Assembly: GCF_020097155.1 (NCBI RefSeq)
Contig: NZ_CP083691.1
Location: 1,798,001 to 1,862,000, forward strand
Source of the DNA: Micrococcus porci
Lineage (GTDB): Bacteria > Actinomycetota > Actinomycetes > Actinomycetales > Micrococcaceae
Direction: 5' to 3'
Length of the DNA: 64,000 nucleotides
Shown here: one piece after another, positions 40,952-51,000 of the stretch
Numbering within the stretch: the stretch's first letter is position 1
Layout of the letters: each line of letters starts with the position of its first letter
The notes under the pieces: model-generated
Databases searched by the model: none
Told to the model about the DNA's origin: nothing
What the model saw: the letters and a program-made list of their open reading frames with translations, nothing else
Made by a program: the position numbers and the translations under genes

Positions 40952-41023
40952 GCGCGATTGGCGCAGCGGTAGCGCGCTTCCCTGACACGGAAGAGGTCAC
41001 TGGTTCGAACCCAGTATCGCGCA
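40952..41023 (+). tRNA. tRNA-Val (GAC)
   Basis: Acceptor GCGCGAT/ATCGCGC, discriminator A, anticodon stem CTTCC/GGAAG with loop CTGACAC (GAC), T-loop GGTTCGAACCC. Confidence 0.96.
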
Positions 41024-41051
41024 CGGATGAGATCCGTGAGGATCGCACCAC

Positions 41052-41125
41052 GCGGATGTAGCTCAGTTGGCTAGAGCGCCACCTTGCCAAGGTGGAGGTC
41101 GCGAGTTCGAATCTCGTCATCCGCT
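41052..41125 (+). tRNA. tRNA-Gly (GCC), copy 2
   Basis: Same 74 nt as copy 1, anticodon GCC. It is the last tRNA of the cluster and is followed by a terminator hairpin 7 nt downstream. Confidence 0.97.
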
Positions 41126-41132
41126 CCATGGG

Positions 41133-41160
41133 AAGGGCCCCTCCGTTCGGAGGGGCCCTT
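41133..41160 (+). terminator. Terminator of the tRNA cluster
   Basis: An 11-bp stem (AAGGGCCCCTC / GAGGGGCCCTT) with a CGTTCG loop. The T tract is replaced by CGCGC. It lies directly after tRNA-Gly copy 2. Confidence 0.8.
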
Positions 41161-41206
41161 CGCGCATCCCCCGATGCAGGGCACCGCCCGCCCCCTCCCC
41201 CACGGA

Positions 41207-41250
41207 CGACGACGGCGACGCACCCCCGGAAGGGTGCGTCGCCGTCGTCG
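41207..41250. terminator. Long hairpin terminator, probably bidirectional
   Basis: A perfect 19-bp stem with a 6-nt loop, between the tRNA cluster and the convergent zapE (stop 41285). No T tract follows on either side. It is the longest perfect stem seen in the window. Confidence 0.8.
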
Positions 41251-41284
41251 GGGGGATCCTGAGGACCTCAGCGGACGCCGGAGG

Positions 41285-42352
41285 TCACTTCTCCACGGTC
41301 TCGCCCGTCTGGCCCTCGCGGACCAGCGCGGTCATGCGGGACACCGTGCGGAAGTACTTCTTCATGTAGCCGCCGTGCATCATCTCGGACGTGAAGAGCT
41401 GGTCGAACGGCACGCCGGAGGCCACCACGGGCACGTCCTTGTCGTAGAGCCGGTCGGCGAACACCACGAAGCGCAGCGCCGTGGCCTGCTCCGTGATGGT
41501 CTGCACGTCGTGGAACGCCGCCACGTCCACGTCTTTGACGAGCTCGCGGTAGCGGGAGGGGTGCACGCGGGAGAGCATCGCGGTGAGCGCGGCGAAGTCG
41601 TCCACGGAGACGACGTCGGCGTGCGGGAAGTTCGCCTGCGCCGTGGACTCCACGGCGTCGTCGGCCAGGGGCTCGGGGGCGGCGGACAGGCCGCGGTGGC
41701 GGTAGTCCTCACCGTCCACACGGATGACCTCGAACTGGTCCGCGAGGACCTGGATCTCCCGCTTGAAGTCCTGCGCCGCGAAGCGCCCCTCGCCCAGCGA
41801 GCCCGGCAGCGTGTTGGACGTGGCCACCAGGCGGACGCCGGCGTCGGCCAGCTCACGCATCAGGCGGGACATGAGGACGGTGTCACCCGGGTCGTCCAGC
41901 TCGAACTCGTCGATGCACACCAGGGTGTAGCCCTTGAGCACGTCCACGGCCTGGCGGAAGGACAGCGCGCCCACCAGGTTCGTGTACTCGACGAAGGTGC
42001 CGAACGCCTTGGGTCCCGGGGCCGCGTGCCAGGTGGAGGCCAGGAGGTGGGTCTTGCCGACGCCGAAGCCGCCGTCGAGGTAGATGCCCGCGGGCTCCGG
42101 CCCGCGCTTCCTCCCTCCGCCGAACAGGCCGCCGAGGAAGCCGCCCCCGCCGGAGCCCCCGCGGGGGCCTCCGAGGCTCGCCGCGAACCTGCGCAGCCGC
42201 TCCACGGCCTGCGCCTGGGAGGGGTGCGCCGGATCCGGGATGTAGGAGTCGAACGAGACCTCCCCGAAGCGGTACGACGGGTGGAGGCCCGCGAGGAGCT
42301 GGTCCGCGGAGACCTGCGGCGAGCGGTCTGCGAGGTGGACGGTCTGGGGCAC
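41285..42352 (-). CDS. zapE: AFG1/ZapE-family ATPase
   Basis: 355 residues. Walker A is GGFGVGKT (residues 94-101) and Walker B is LVCIDEFE (Asp148, Glu149), followed by SRLMREL and LVATSNTLP (sensor 1). This is the AFG1-like P-loop ATPase family; E. coli ZapE acts on the Z ring. A Gly-rich insertion ([20 protein letters not shown], about 61-80) before Walker A is not part of the usual fold. The GTG at 42352 has GAGGGAG 5 nt upstream. Confidence 0.9.
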   Translation of the reverse strand: MPQTVHLADRSPQVSADQLLAGLHPSYRFGEVSFDSYIPDPAHPSQAQAVERLRRFAASLGGPRGGSGGGGFLGGLFGGGRKRGPEPAGIYLDGGFGVGKTHLLASTWHAAPGPKAFGTFVEYTNLVGALSFRQAVDVLKGYTLVCIDEFELDDPGDTVLMSRLMRELADAGVRLVATSNTLPGSLGEGRFAAQDFKREIQVLADQFEVIRVDGEDYRHRGLSAAPEPLADDAVESTAQANFPHADVVSVDDFAALTAMLSRVHPSRYRELVKDVDVAAFHDVQTITEQATALRFVVFADRLYDKDVPVVASGVPFDQLFTSEMMHGGYMKKYFRTVSRMTALVREGQTGETVEK

Positions 42353-42446
42353 GGGCGCTCCCTCTCTCGTGACGGCGGCGTGGTCCCGCCATGCTACCGG
42401 CCGGGCCACATGACCTCCCGTGTCGCCGGACCGCCCGCCTGCGCCT

Positions 42447-42474
42447 ATTACGTCGCATGGGTGTGGCGTAATCT
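42447..42474 (+). promoter_or_regulatory. Promoter of sseA with an overlapping inverted repeat
   Basis: -10 TAATCT at 42469-42474; a TTACGT -35 candidate at 42448-42453. The two hexamers ATTACG (42447) and CGTAAT (42467) form a perfect inverted repeat separated by 14 nt, which overlaps both promoter elements. This looks like an operator, but no regulator is known. The leader is about 85 nt. Confidence 0.5.
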
Positions 42475-42565
42475 GACGGTCGAGAGCACACGGCGCGCGG
42501 CGTCGTCGTGCCGAGAACGCCCAGGGGCCCGGACGGGCCCGTCCCGATGTGAAGGCAGGAACGCC

Positions 42566-43462
42566 ATGACCGAAACCCCCGCCGAGTTCGCCGAGTACGC
42601 CCACCCCGAGAAGCTCGTCTCCACCCAGTGGGTGGCGGACCACATCGACGACGAGGGCGTGGTGGTCCTCGAGTCGAACGAGGACACCCTCCTCTACTCC
42701 ACCGGCCACATCCCCGGCGCCGTGAAGATCGACTGGCACACCGAGCTCAACGACCCGGTCTCCCGCGACTTCGTGGGCCCCGAGGCGTTCGCCGAGCTCG
42801 TGGCGTCCAAGGGCATCGGCCCGGACACCACCGTGGTGTTCTACGGCGACAAGTCCAACTGGTGGGCCGCCTACGCCCTCTGGGTGTTCACCCTCTACGG
42901 CCACCGCGACGTGCGCCTCATGAACGGCGGCCGCGACAAGTGGATCGCCGAGGGGCGCCCCACCACCCGCGAGGTCCCCGAGGTCACCCCCGCGCCCTCC
43001 TACCCCGTGTCCCAGCGCGACGACGCGACCGACCGCGCCGCCCGCGAGGACGTGCTCGCCGCGATCGGCTCCACCCCCCTGGTGGACGTCCGCTCCCCCA
43101 AGGAGTACACCGGCGAGACCACGCACATGGACGGCTACCCCCAGGAGGGCACCCTGCGCGGCGGCCACATCCCGACCGCCGCCTCCGTGCCGTGGGCCAA
43201 GGCCGCCAACGAGGACGGCACCTTCAAGTCCCGCGCCGAGCTGGAGGAGATCTACAAGGAGGGCGCCGGCCTCGGCGAGTCCGACTCCGTGATCGCCTAC
43301 TGCCGGATCGGTGAGCGCTCCTCGCACACTTGGTTCGTGCTCAAGCAGCTGCTCGGCTACGAGAACGTGCGCAACTACGACGGCTCCTGGACCGAGTGGG
43401 GCAACGGCGTGCGCCTGCCCATCGCACTCGGCGACGAGCCGGGCGAGGCCCCCGCCCGCTGA
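42566..43462 (+). CDS. sseA: Thiosulfate/3-mercaptopyruvate sulfurtransferase (two rhodanese domains)
   Basis: 298 residues with two rhodanese domains. The N-terminal domain has GDKSN at the active-site position (Asp95, no Cys), so it is inactive; the C-terminal domain carries Cys246 in [13 protein letters not shown], the loop of the CysA/SseA group. It moves sulfane sulfur from thiosulfate or mercaptopyruvate to an acceptor. The ATG is preceded by GAAGGCAGGA. A SufE-like gene follows by about 110 nt, the same pair as Rv3283-Rv3284, which suggests SseA feeds sulfur to SufE. Confidence 0.92.
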   Translation: MTETPAEFAEYAHPEKLVSTQWVADHIDDEGVVVLESNEDTLLYSTGHIPGAVKIDWHTELNDPVSRDFVGPEAFAELVASKGIGPDTTVVFYGDKSNWWAAYALWVFTLYGHRDVRLMNGGRDKWIAEGRPTTREVPEVTPAPSYPVSQRDDATDRAAREDVLAAIGSTPLVDVRSPKEYTGETTHMDGYPQEGTLRGGHIPTAASVPWAKAANEDGTFKSRAELEEIYKEGAGLGESDSVIAYCRIGERSSHTWFVLKQLLGYENVRNYDGSWTEWGNGVRLPIALGDEPGEAPAR

Positions 43463-43558
43463 GCCGGCGGAGACCGTCCGGGCCGCCGCCGGGCCGGCCC
43501 CGGCCCCGTCCTCGACGGCGCCCGTCCCCTCTCCCGGGGCGGGCGCCGTCGTCGTCGG

Positions 43559-43564
43559 TAGACT
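43559..43564 (+). promoter_or_regulatory. Predicted -10 element of sufE
   Basis: TAGACT, 8 nt before the sufE ATG, so the message is leaderless or has one or two extra bases. The gap after sseA thus contains a separate promoter. Confidence 0.5.
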
Positions 43565-43572
43565 CGGGGACC

Positions 43573-44031
43573 ATGACCGACACCGCCGTGCCCGCGAACC
43601 TTGCTGAGATCGTCGACGACTTCGCCGGGGTGCCCGACCCGCAGAAGCTGGAGCTGCTCCTGGAGTTCTCCGACGAGCTGCCCGCCCTGCCCGAGCGCTA
43701 CGCCGGGCATGAGGACGAGATGGAGCAGGTCGTGGAGTGCCAGTCCCCGCTGTTCCTCGCCGTGGAGCTGGAGGACGGGGCCACCGGCGACGACGCCGTG
43801 GTCCGCCTGTTCATCTCCTCCCCGCCCGAGGCCCCCACCACGCGCGGCTTCGCCTCCGTGCTCACCCAGGGCCTGGACGGATGCACCGCCCGGCAGGTCC
43901 TCGCGGTCCCCGAGGACATCCCCTCCCGCCTGGGCCTGCAGAAGGCCCTGACCCCGCTGCGCCTGCGGGGGATGTCCGCGATGCTCGGCCGCATCAAGCG
44001 CAACGTGCGCGAGCAGGCCGGGATCGCCTGA
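43573..44031 (+). CDS. sufE: SufE-like sulfur acceptor protein
   Basis: 152 residues. The SufE fold shows [22 protein letters not shown] at the start and the sulfur-accepting Cys56 in VVECQSPLF. The C-terminal [17 protein letters not shown] and [12 protein letters not shown] match the family. SufE accepts sulfur from a desulfurase or sulfurtransferase for iron-sulfur cluster or other sulfur chemistry. The nearby sseA is a plausible donor; the main suf cluster is not here. Confidence 0.92.
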   Translation: MTDTAVPANLAEIVDDFAGVPDPQKLELLLEFSDELPALPERYAGHEDEMEQVVECQSPLFLAVELEDGATGDDAVVRLFISSPPEAPTTRGFASVLTQGLDGCTARQVLAVPEDIPSRLGLQKALTPLRLRGMSAMLGRIKRNVREQAGIA

Positions 44032-44035
44032 GCCG

Positions 44036-44551
44036 ATGGGCCGGAGGAAGGCCGCCGACGCCGCCCACGGGGCCGCGACCCCCGCGATCCGGGCCCTCGT
44101 GGATGCGGGCGTGCCGCACCGGGTGCTGTCCTTCGACGTCCACCTCGACGCCGTCGGCGAGCGGTTCGGCGTGCAGGCCGCCAAGGCGCTGGGCGTGCCG
44201 CCCGAGCGGACGTTCAAGACGCTGATGGTGGCGCTGCCTGACGGCTCGCTCGCGGCGTGCTGCGTTCCCGTGTCCGGGCAGCTGGACCTGCGCGCCGCGG
44301 CCACGGCGCTGGGCGTGAAGAAGGTCGCCATGGCCGACCTGGCGGTCGCCGAGCGGCGCACCGGGTACGTGCGCGGCGGGATCTCCCCGCTGGGGCAGCG
44401 CCAGCGGCATCCCGTGGTCGTGGACTCCTCCGCCCTCGACGGCGACGTCCTCTACGTCTCCGCCGGGCAGCGCGGCCGCGACCTCGAACTCGCCCCCGCC
44501 GACCTCGTGGCGGTGACCGATGCCGTGGTGGCGCCGATCGCCGCGCGCTGA
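44036..44551 (+). CDS. ybaK: YbaK/EbsC-type aminoacyl-tRNA deacylase
   Basis: 171 residues. The YbaK fold is seen with FGVQAAKALGVPPERTFKTLMV (conserved catalytic Lys), KKVAMAD, and GYVRGGISPLGQR near residue 115-125. YbaK removes Cys from mischarged Cys-tRNA-Pro. It starts 4 nt after sufE, so the two are co-transcribed. It converges with pgsA with only 9 nt between the stops. Confidence 0.9.
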   Translation: MGRRKAADAAHGAATPAIRALVDAGVPHRVLSFDVHLDAVGERFGVQAAKALGVPPERTFKTLMVALPDGSLAACCVPVSGQLDLRAAATALGVKKVAMADLAVAERRTGYVRGGISPLGQRQRHPVVVDSSALDGDVLYVSAGQRGRDLELAPADLVAVTDAVVAPIAAR

Positions 44552-44560
44552 AGCGTGCGC

Positions 44561-45169
44561 TCAGGCGGTGCGGGACTGGCGGCGCACGCCGGCGACGCGC
44601 TGGGCCACGGTGATCAGGGAGGCCAGCGCGAGCAGGCCGAGGACGGCCGTGAGCACGGCGGACGGCAGGCCGAGGCCTGTGAGCCCGGCGAAGACGAGGG
44701 TGACGATGAGGCGCTCGGCCCGCTCGGCGATGCCGCCGGCGGCCGTGAAGCCGAGGGACTCGGCCTTGGCGCGCGCATAGGAGACGAGCATCCCGAGCGC
44801 CAGGCAGACCCCGGCCAGGACGCCGACGGCCGGGTGCGCCCCGACGCCGAACCCCCACCAGGACAGCGCGAGGAAGATCGCGGCGTCCTGGACGCGGTCC
44901 AGGGTGGAGTCCAGGAACGAGCCCCAGGGGCCCGTCGTCCCGGCCTCCCGCGCCATGACCCCGTCCAGCACGTCGGAGAACACGAACAGCGTGATGACGA
45001 TCGTGCCCCAGAAGAGGTGGCCGGCCGGGTAGAGCAGCAGCGCCGCGGCGCTGACGCCCACCGTGCCCGCCACCGTCACCGCGTCCGGGGTGACTCCGGC
45101 CCGCAGCAGGCGACGGGCCAGCGGCGTGAACAGGGCGGTGGTGGTCCCCCGCGCGCGGCGGTCCAGCAT
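44561..45169 (-). CDS. pgsA: Phosphatidylinositol-phosphate synthase (CDP-alcohol transferase)
   Basis: 202 residues, about six membrane helices. The CDP-alcohol phosphotransferase motif D-x2-DG-x2-AR-x8-G-x3-D-x3-D spans residues 66-91. The order thrS-HIT-pgsA is the same as Rv2614c-Rv2613c-Rv2612c, where Rv2612c makes phosphatidylinositol phosphate; that placing, not the motif, gives the specific call. The product is the base for PI and lipomannan anchors. The ATG overlaps the HIT gene stop by 1 nt (TGATG). Confidence 0.88.
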   Translation of the reverse strand: MLDRRARGTTTALFTPLARRLLRAGVTPDAVTVAGTVGVSAAALLLYPAGHLFWGTIVITLFVFSDVLDGVMAREAGTTGPWGSFLDSTLDRVQDAAIFLALSWWGFGVGAHPAVGVLAGVCLALGMLVSYARAKAESLGFTAAGGIAERAERLIVTLVFAGLTGLGLPSAVLTAVLGLLALASLITVAQRVAGVRRQSRTA

Positions 45170-45867
45170 CAGGCGTCCGCCCGGGGGGCCTGCGCCGCGG
45201 CGGCCGCGTTGCGGGCGCGGCGCTCCGCGTGCTCGGCCAGGGCCTGCGGCCACACGTCCGCGAGGATCTCGCGGGTCTGGCCCAGGGTCTGGGACATGTT
45301 CTTCGTCTGGGCGATGATCGGCAGGAAGTTCCCGTCGCCGGTCCAGCGGGGCACGACGTGCTGGTGCAGGTGCGCGGCGATCCCGGCCCCGCCGGCCACG
45401 CCCTGGTTCATGCCCAGGTTGTAGCCCTTCGGGCGGGTGGCCAGCTCGAAGGCGATCATGGCGGTCTGCGCCAGGTCGGCCAGCTCCGCGGTCTCCTCCG
45501 CCGTGGCGTCCGTGTACATGGGGATGTGCCGATACGGGCAGATCAGCAGGTGGCCCGGGTTGTACGGGAACAGGTTGAGGATCACGAAGCACGTGGCGCC
45601 GCGGTGCACGATCAGCGCGGACGCGTCGTCCCGGCCGGGTGCGGCGCAGAACGGGCACGTGTCCTCGTCCTTCACCTGCTCCGGGCCCTTCTGGATGTAG
45701 GCCAGCCGGTGCGGGTTCCAGAGCCGGTCGAACGCGTCCGGCGTGCCCGGCAGCTCGAAGCCGTCCAGTGCCGCCGCGTCCGCCGCGGGGTCACCGTAGG
45801 GGCGCTCCCCGGCGGGGGCGCCGTCCGCGGAGACCTCCGCGGCGTCGTCGTGCGGGGTGGTGGTCAC
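45169..45867 (-). CDS. HIT-family hydrolase (Ap4A phosphorylase-like)
   Basis: 232 residues. The histidine triad is His166, His168 and His170 in [16 protein letters not shown] (71-74) and His105 look like a zinc site found in this subgroup. The mycobacterial counterpart Rv2613c is an Ap4A phosphorylase, so a role in diadenosine tetraphosphate turnover is likely. The N-terminal 50 residues are an acidic, Ala-rich extension. The GTG start overlaps the thrS stop (GTGA) and has GAGGT upstream. Confidence 0.88.
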   Translation of the reverse strand: MTTTPHDDAAEVSADGAPAGERPYGDPAADAAALDGFELPGTPDAFDRLWNPHRLAYIQKGPEQVKDEDTCPFCAAPGRDDASALIVHRGATCFVILNLFPYNPGHLLICPYRHIPMYTDATAEETAELADLAQTAMIAFELATRPKGYNLGMNQGVAGGAGIAAHLHQHVVPRWTGDGNFLPIIAQTKNMSQTLGQTREILADVWPQALAEHAERRARNAAAAAQAPRADA

Positions 45868-47882
45868 GGGGTGACCTCGCGCTCGCGCACCGCCTTCACG
45901 ATGCGGGCGACGGCCTCGTCCACGGGCACGCCGTTGTCCTGCGATCCGTCCCGGTAGCGGAAGGACACGGCGCCGGCCTCGGCGTCCTCGCCGCCGGCGA
46001 TGAGCACGAACGGCACCTTCTCCTTGGAGGCGGTGCGGATCTTCTTCGGGAAGCGGTCCGAGGATTCGTCCAGGCGCACCCGGATCCCCTCGGCCTTCAG
46101 CGTCGCGACGACATCGGCCAGGTAGTCGTTGAACGCCTCGGCCACCGGGATCGCGACGACCTGCTCGGGCGCCAGCCACGCGGGGAACGCGCCCGCGTAG
46201 TGCTCGGTGAGCACGCCCAGGAAGCGCTCGATGGAGCCGAACAGGGCACGGTGGATCATCACCGGGCGCTGCCGGCTGCCGTCGGCGGCCTGGTACTCGA
46301 GGTCGAAGCGCTCGGGCAGGTTGAAGTCCAGCTGGATGGTGGACATCTGCCAGGTGCGGCCGATCGCGTCGCGGGCCTGCACGGAGATCTTGGGTCCGTA
46401 GAACGCGGCGCCCGCCGGATCCGGGACCAGCTCCAGGCCGGAGGCCTCGGCGACCTCGGCGAGGGTGCGGGTGGCCTCCTCCCAGATCTCGTCCGAGCCC
46501 ACGAACTTCTCCGGGTCCTTGGTGGACAGCTCCAGGTAGAAGTCGTCCAGCCCGTAGTCCTTCAGCAGGTCCAGGACGAAGTTCAGCGTGGTGGTGAGCT
46601 CGTCCTTCATCTGCTCGCGGGTGCAGTAGATGTGGGCGTCGTCCTGGGTCATGCCGCGCACGCGCGTCAGGCCGTGGACCACGCCGGACTTCTCGTACCG
46701 GTACACGGAGCCGAACTCGAACAGCCGCAGGGGCAGCTCGCGGTAGGAGCGGCCGCGGGAGCGGTAGATCAGGTTGTGCATCGGGCAGTTCATCGGCTTG
46801 AGGTAGTAGTTCTGCCCCTGCTTGGTGATCTGCCCGGTCTCCGGGTCCCGCACCTCGTCGATCTGCATGGGCGGGAACATGCCGTCCGCGTACCAGTCCA
46901 GGTGGCCGGAGACCTCGTAGAGGTGCTGCTTGGTGATGTGCGGGGTGTAGACGAACTCGTACCCGGCGGCGGCGTGGCGCTTGCGGGAGTAGTCCTCCAT
47001 CTCCTTGCGGATGATGCCGCCGCGCGGGTGGAACACGGGCAGGCCGGAGCCCAGCTCGTCCGGGAAGGAGAACAGGTCCAGCTCGGCGCCGAGCTTGCGG
47101 TGGTCGCGGCGCTCGGCCTCGGCCAGGCGCTCCTGGTAGGCCTTGAGGTCCTCCTTGGTGGGCCAGGCCGTGCCGTAGATGCGCTGCAGCTGCTTGTTCT
47201 TCTCGTTGCCCAGCCAGTAGGCGGCCGCGGAACGGGTCAGGGCGAAGCCGTTGCCGATCAGCTTGGTGGTGGGCAGGTGCGGGCCGCGGCAGAGGTCGCA
47301 CCACACGGCGTCGCCGGACTTGCGGTCCACGTTGTCGTAGATCGTGATCTCGCCCGCGCCGACCTCGACGGTGGCGCCCTCGCCGGCGGCCTCGGCGTCG
47401 TCCTTCTTGCCGAGCAGCTCCAGCTTGTAGGGCTCGTCCGCCATCTCGGCGCGGGCCTCGTCCTCGGTGACCACGCGGCGGCGGAATGTCTGGCCGGACT
47501 TGACGATGCGCTGCATCATCTTCTCCAGCTGCTTGAGGTCCTCGGGGGTGAAGGGCTCGGCGACGTCGAAGTCGAAGTAGAAGCCGTCCGTGATGAACGG
47601 GCCGATGCCCAGCTTGGCGTCGGGGCGGAGCTCCTGCACGGCCTGGGCCATCACGTGGGCGGTGGAGTGGCGCAGCACGTTCAGGCCGTCCTGCTCGGTG
47701 ATGTCCACGGACTCGACGGCCTCGCCCCCGTGCAGCTCGCGGGAGAGGTCCCAGAGCTGGCCGTCCACGCGCATGACCACCGTGGTGGGCTGGTCCTTGA
47801 ACAGCTCGGCGCCGGTGATCGCGTGGGTCACCTCCCGCATCTCACCGTCGACGGTCAGCAGGATGGGGTTCGACTCGCTCAC
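45864..47882 (-). CDS. thrS: Threonyl-tRNA synthetase
   Basis: 672 residues. The order is a TGS domain (1-70), the editing domain with [11 protein letters not shown] near residue 92, the class II catalytic core with KPMNCPMHN (zinc Cys) and [14 protein letters not shown] (motif 2), and the anticodon-binding domain from about 560. The GTG at 47882 has GAAGGAG 6 nt upstream. It is the first gene of the thrS-HIT-pgsA operon. Confidence 0.97.
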   Translation of the reverse strand: MSESNPILLTVDGEMREVTHAITGAELFKDQPTTVVMRVDGQLWDLSRELHGGEAVESVDITEQDGLNVLRHSTAHVMAQAVQELRPDAKLGIGPFITDGFYFDFDVAEPFTPEDLKQLEKMMQRIVKSGQTFRRRVVTEDEARAEMADEPYKLELLGKKDDAEAAGEGATVEVGAGEITIYDNVDRKSGDAVWCDLCRGPHLPTTKLIGNGFALTRSAAAYWLGNEKNKQLQRIYGTAWPTKEDLKAYQERLAEAERRDHRKLGAELDLFSFPDELGSGLPVFHPRGGIIRKEMEDYSRKRHAAAGYEFVYTPHITKQHLYEVSGHLDWYADGMFPPMQIDEVRDPETGQITKQGQNYYLKPMNCPMHNLIYRSRGRSYRELPLRLFEFGSVYRYEKSGVVHGLTRVRGMTQDDAHIYCTREQMKDELTTTLNFVLDLLKDYGLDDFYLELSTKDPEKFVGSDEIWEEATRTLAEVAEASGLELVPDPAGAAFYGPKISVQARDAIGRTWQMSTIQLDFNLPERFDLEYQAADGSRQRPVMIHRALFGSIERFLGVLTEHYAGAFPAWLAPEQVVAIPVAEAFNDYLADVVATLKAEGIRVRLDESSDRFPKKIRTASKEKVPFVLIAGGEDAEAGAVSFRYRDGSQDNGVPVDEAVARIVKAVREREVTP

Positions 47883-47949
47883 GAGGTCTCCTTCTCGGGG
47901 TCAGGCTTCATGGCCGATGGCATACGGGGGCCACCGCCAGCCGCGGACC

Positions 47950-47955
47950 ATTCTA
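47950..47955 (-). promoter_or_regulatory. Predicted -10 element of thrS
   Basis: TAGAAT on the minus strand, giving a leader of about 60 nt. That is too short for a T-box, and none is seen. Confidence 0.45.
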
Positions 47956-48004
47956 GGCGCGCCGCGGCCGGCGGGGTCCCGGGGCGGGTCGGGACCCGGG
48001 AGGG

Positions 48005-51000
48005 TCAGGACTCGGGCGTGGGCAGCAGCTCCCACGTCTCCGGGTGCGGCACGGGGATCGGCCGGGACGAGGGCGCCGGGGCGGGGCGCTCCACCGCGGC
48101 GCGTTCCCGGCCCACGGCGACGTCGGCCCGGACCTTCACCGGCCAGCCCCCCGTGGAGTGGTGGGGGATGTCCGGCACCGCCCCGACCGGCGTCTCCCCC
48201 CGCCGGCGGGCGGCGGCGGCCCTGCGGTCTGCGGCGAGCCAGGCCCGCCACTGCTCGCGTGTGGCGTCCAGGTAGTCCGGGTCCGGCAGGCGCTCCGGGC
48301 GGTGCAGGTCCCAGGCCCGCACGCCCTGGACGGACACCGCCCGCGCCCCGGTGCGCCGGACGGTGCCCTCGATCAGCAGCAGCCGGGCGGAGAAGAGCAT
48401 CTCCCCCGAGGCGTGCTGGGCCTCGGTGAAGAAGGACGCATCCACGCAGCCGGTGCCGTCGTCCACGGAGACGAACACCACGCGCTTGCCCGAGCGCATC
48501 GGCGGGGTCTGCGTGGCCACCCGTACCCCGGCCACGAGCACCCGGGACTGGGAGCGCAGGGAGAGCAGGTCCTCCGCCCGGGTGACGCCGAGCGCGTCCA
48601 GGTAGGGGGCGTGGGAGTCCATCAGGTGCGCCGTGACGTCCAGGGCGGTGAGGTCCAGCTCCGTGCGCACCGCCGCGTCCCGGCTGGGTTCCGGGAACAG
48701 CGGCGTCAGGGCGGTGAGCTCCGTGTCCGGCACGTCCAGGGCGAGCTGGCCGTCCACCTGGCGGGGGCGGGCGGTCCGCGAGCGCCGCGCGGTGCGGCCG
48801 GGGTCGGTGGAGCGGGTGGCGGAGTGCTGGAGCTCGAGGTGGTGGACGAGGTCGGTGCGGGAGGCTCCGCCGGCGGGGAGGAGGGAGTCGAGGGCGCCGA
48901 GCTGGGCGAGGCGTTCGAGGCTGCGGGCGGTGGGGCGGGCGCGGTCACGGACGTCGGCGAGGGTGGCGTAGGGGCGGCCGGCGTCGAGGCGGTCGACCTC
49001 GGCGGCGCTGAGTCCGGAGAGGCTGGTGAGGGGCAGGCGGATGCCCCAGCGGCCGGGGGCGCCGGTGGCGGGGTCGGTGGTGGGGTCGGCGCCGTCGACC
49101 TCGGGGTGGGAGGGGACCCATTCGACGTGGACGTGGCGGGTGGAGGCGTTGACGTCGACGGGGAGGACGGGGATGCCCATGCGGCGGGCCTCGGCGACCA
49201 TGAGGCGGGCGGGGTACATGCCGGGGTCGTGCTCGAGGACGGCGGCCATGAAGGCTTCGGGGTGGTGGGTCTTGAGCCAGGCGGAGTGGTAGGTGGGAAC
49301 GGCGAAGGCGGCGCCGTGGGCCTTGCAGAAGCCGAAGGAGCCGAAGGCGTGGAGGGTGTGCCAGACCTCGTCGACGACGTCGAGGCTGTAGCCGTTCTCG
49401 AGGGCGGCGGTGCGGAAGAAGGTCTCGACGCGGTGCTCCTCGGGGCCGCCGACGAGGCGGCGGAGCTCGTCGGCGCGGGCGAGGCCGCAGCCGGTCATGA
49501 CGTCGAGGGTGCGGAGGACCTGCTCGTGGAAGACGGTGACGCCGTGGGTCTCGGCGAGGACGGGCTCGAGGTGGGGGTGGGGGTAGTGGGCGGGGGCCCA
49601 GCCGTGGCGGTGCTCGAGGAAGGGGCGGACCATGTCGGACTGCATGGGGCCGGGGCGGAAGAGGGAGATGTCGACGGTGAGGTCGTTGAACTCGCGGGGT
49701 TCGAGCTTGCCGATGAGCTCGCGCTGTCCGGGGGACTCGATCTGGAAGCAGCCGAGGGTGTGGGTGGTGCGGATCATGGCGTAGGTGGCGGGGTCGTCGA
49801 GGGGGACCTGTTCGAGGTCGATGCGCTCCCCCGTGGTGCGTTCGACCTCCTGGAGGGTGTAGGCGATGGCGGACTGCATGCGGACGCCGAGGATGTCGAG
49901 CTTGAGGAAGCCCATGGGGTCCATGTCGTGCTTGTCGAACTGGCTCATGGGGAGGCCCATGCCGGAGGGCTGGACGGGGGTGCGGTCGAGGAGGGCGGCG
50001 TCGGAGAGGATGACGCCGCAGGGGTGCATGGAGATGTGGCGGGGCAGGCGGTCGAGGCGTTCGGTGAGGTCGACGAGGAGGTCGAGCTGGTGGCGGCCGG
50101 CGGCGCGGCCGGCGTCGATGCGGGCGGCGAGGGAGGAGAGCTCGGGCATGCGGTCGAGGGCGTCGCGGAAGCTGGAGGCGGAGAAGCGCCAGAGCTGCTT
50201 GGCGATGCCGTCGACCTCGTCCTCCTCCATGCCGAGGACGAGGCCGGCGTCGCGGACGGCACCGCGGGCGCGGTAGGCGTTCTGCATGCTCATGAGGGTG
50301 GTGCGCTCGGCGCCGAAGCGGTCGACGACGGCGCGGTAGATCTCGTGGCGGCGGGCGGACTCCACGTCGATGTCGATGTCCGGGAGGGTGGAGCGGGCGT
50401 CGGAGAGGAAGCGCTCCATGATGAGGCCGTTGGCCATGGGGTCGACGTGGGAGATGCGCAGGGCGTGGTTGACGAGGGAGGAGGCGCCGGAGCCGCGGGC
50501 GGCGACGCGCACGCCCATGCCCTCGATGAGCTCGACGACGGCGGCGACGGTGAGGAAGTAGCCGGCGAAGCCGAGGCGGTCGATGATGCCGAGTTCCTGC
50601 TCGGCGCGGTCCTGGAGGTCGCGGGCGGCCTGGGTGGTGCCGGGCAGTCCGGCGCCGGTGTGGAGGTGGGGGTAGCGGGCGGCGAGGCCGGCGCGGGTGC
50701 GTTCGCGCAGGACCTGGCGGGGGTCGCCGACGGTGCCGACGACGGAGGCCTCGGGGACGCGGGGGCGGCCCCAGCCGAGGTCGGTCTCCGGGTCGAGGGC
50801 GCAGGCCTCGGCGAGGGCGCGGGTGGACTCGAGCAGGGCGGCGGGGTGCTCGTCGGCGGCGTGGGCGATCTCCGCGGCGAGGGCCTCCATGGCGGCGGTG
50901 GGCTTGAGCCAGCCCTGCCCGTTGGGCTGGAGGTCGTGGACGGCATCGAGGGCGCTGAGGGCACGGACGGCGTCGAGGACGTCGGCGGTGGCGGCGCCGT

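Noticed and set aside
40729-41125. tRNA genes as phage attachment sites
   Set aside because: No integrase, phage gene or partial tRNA copy is seen nearby; the second tRNA-Gly is a complete gene.
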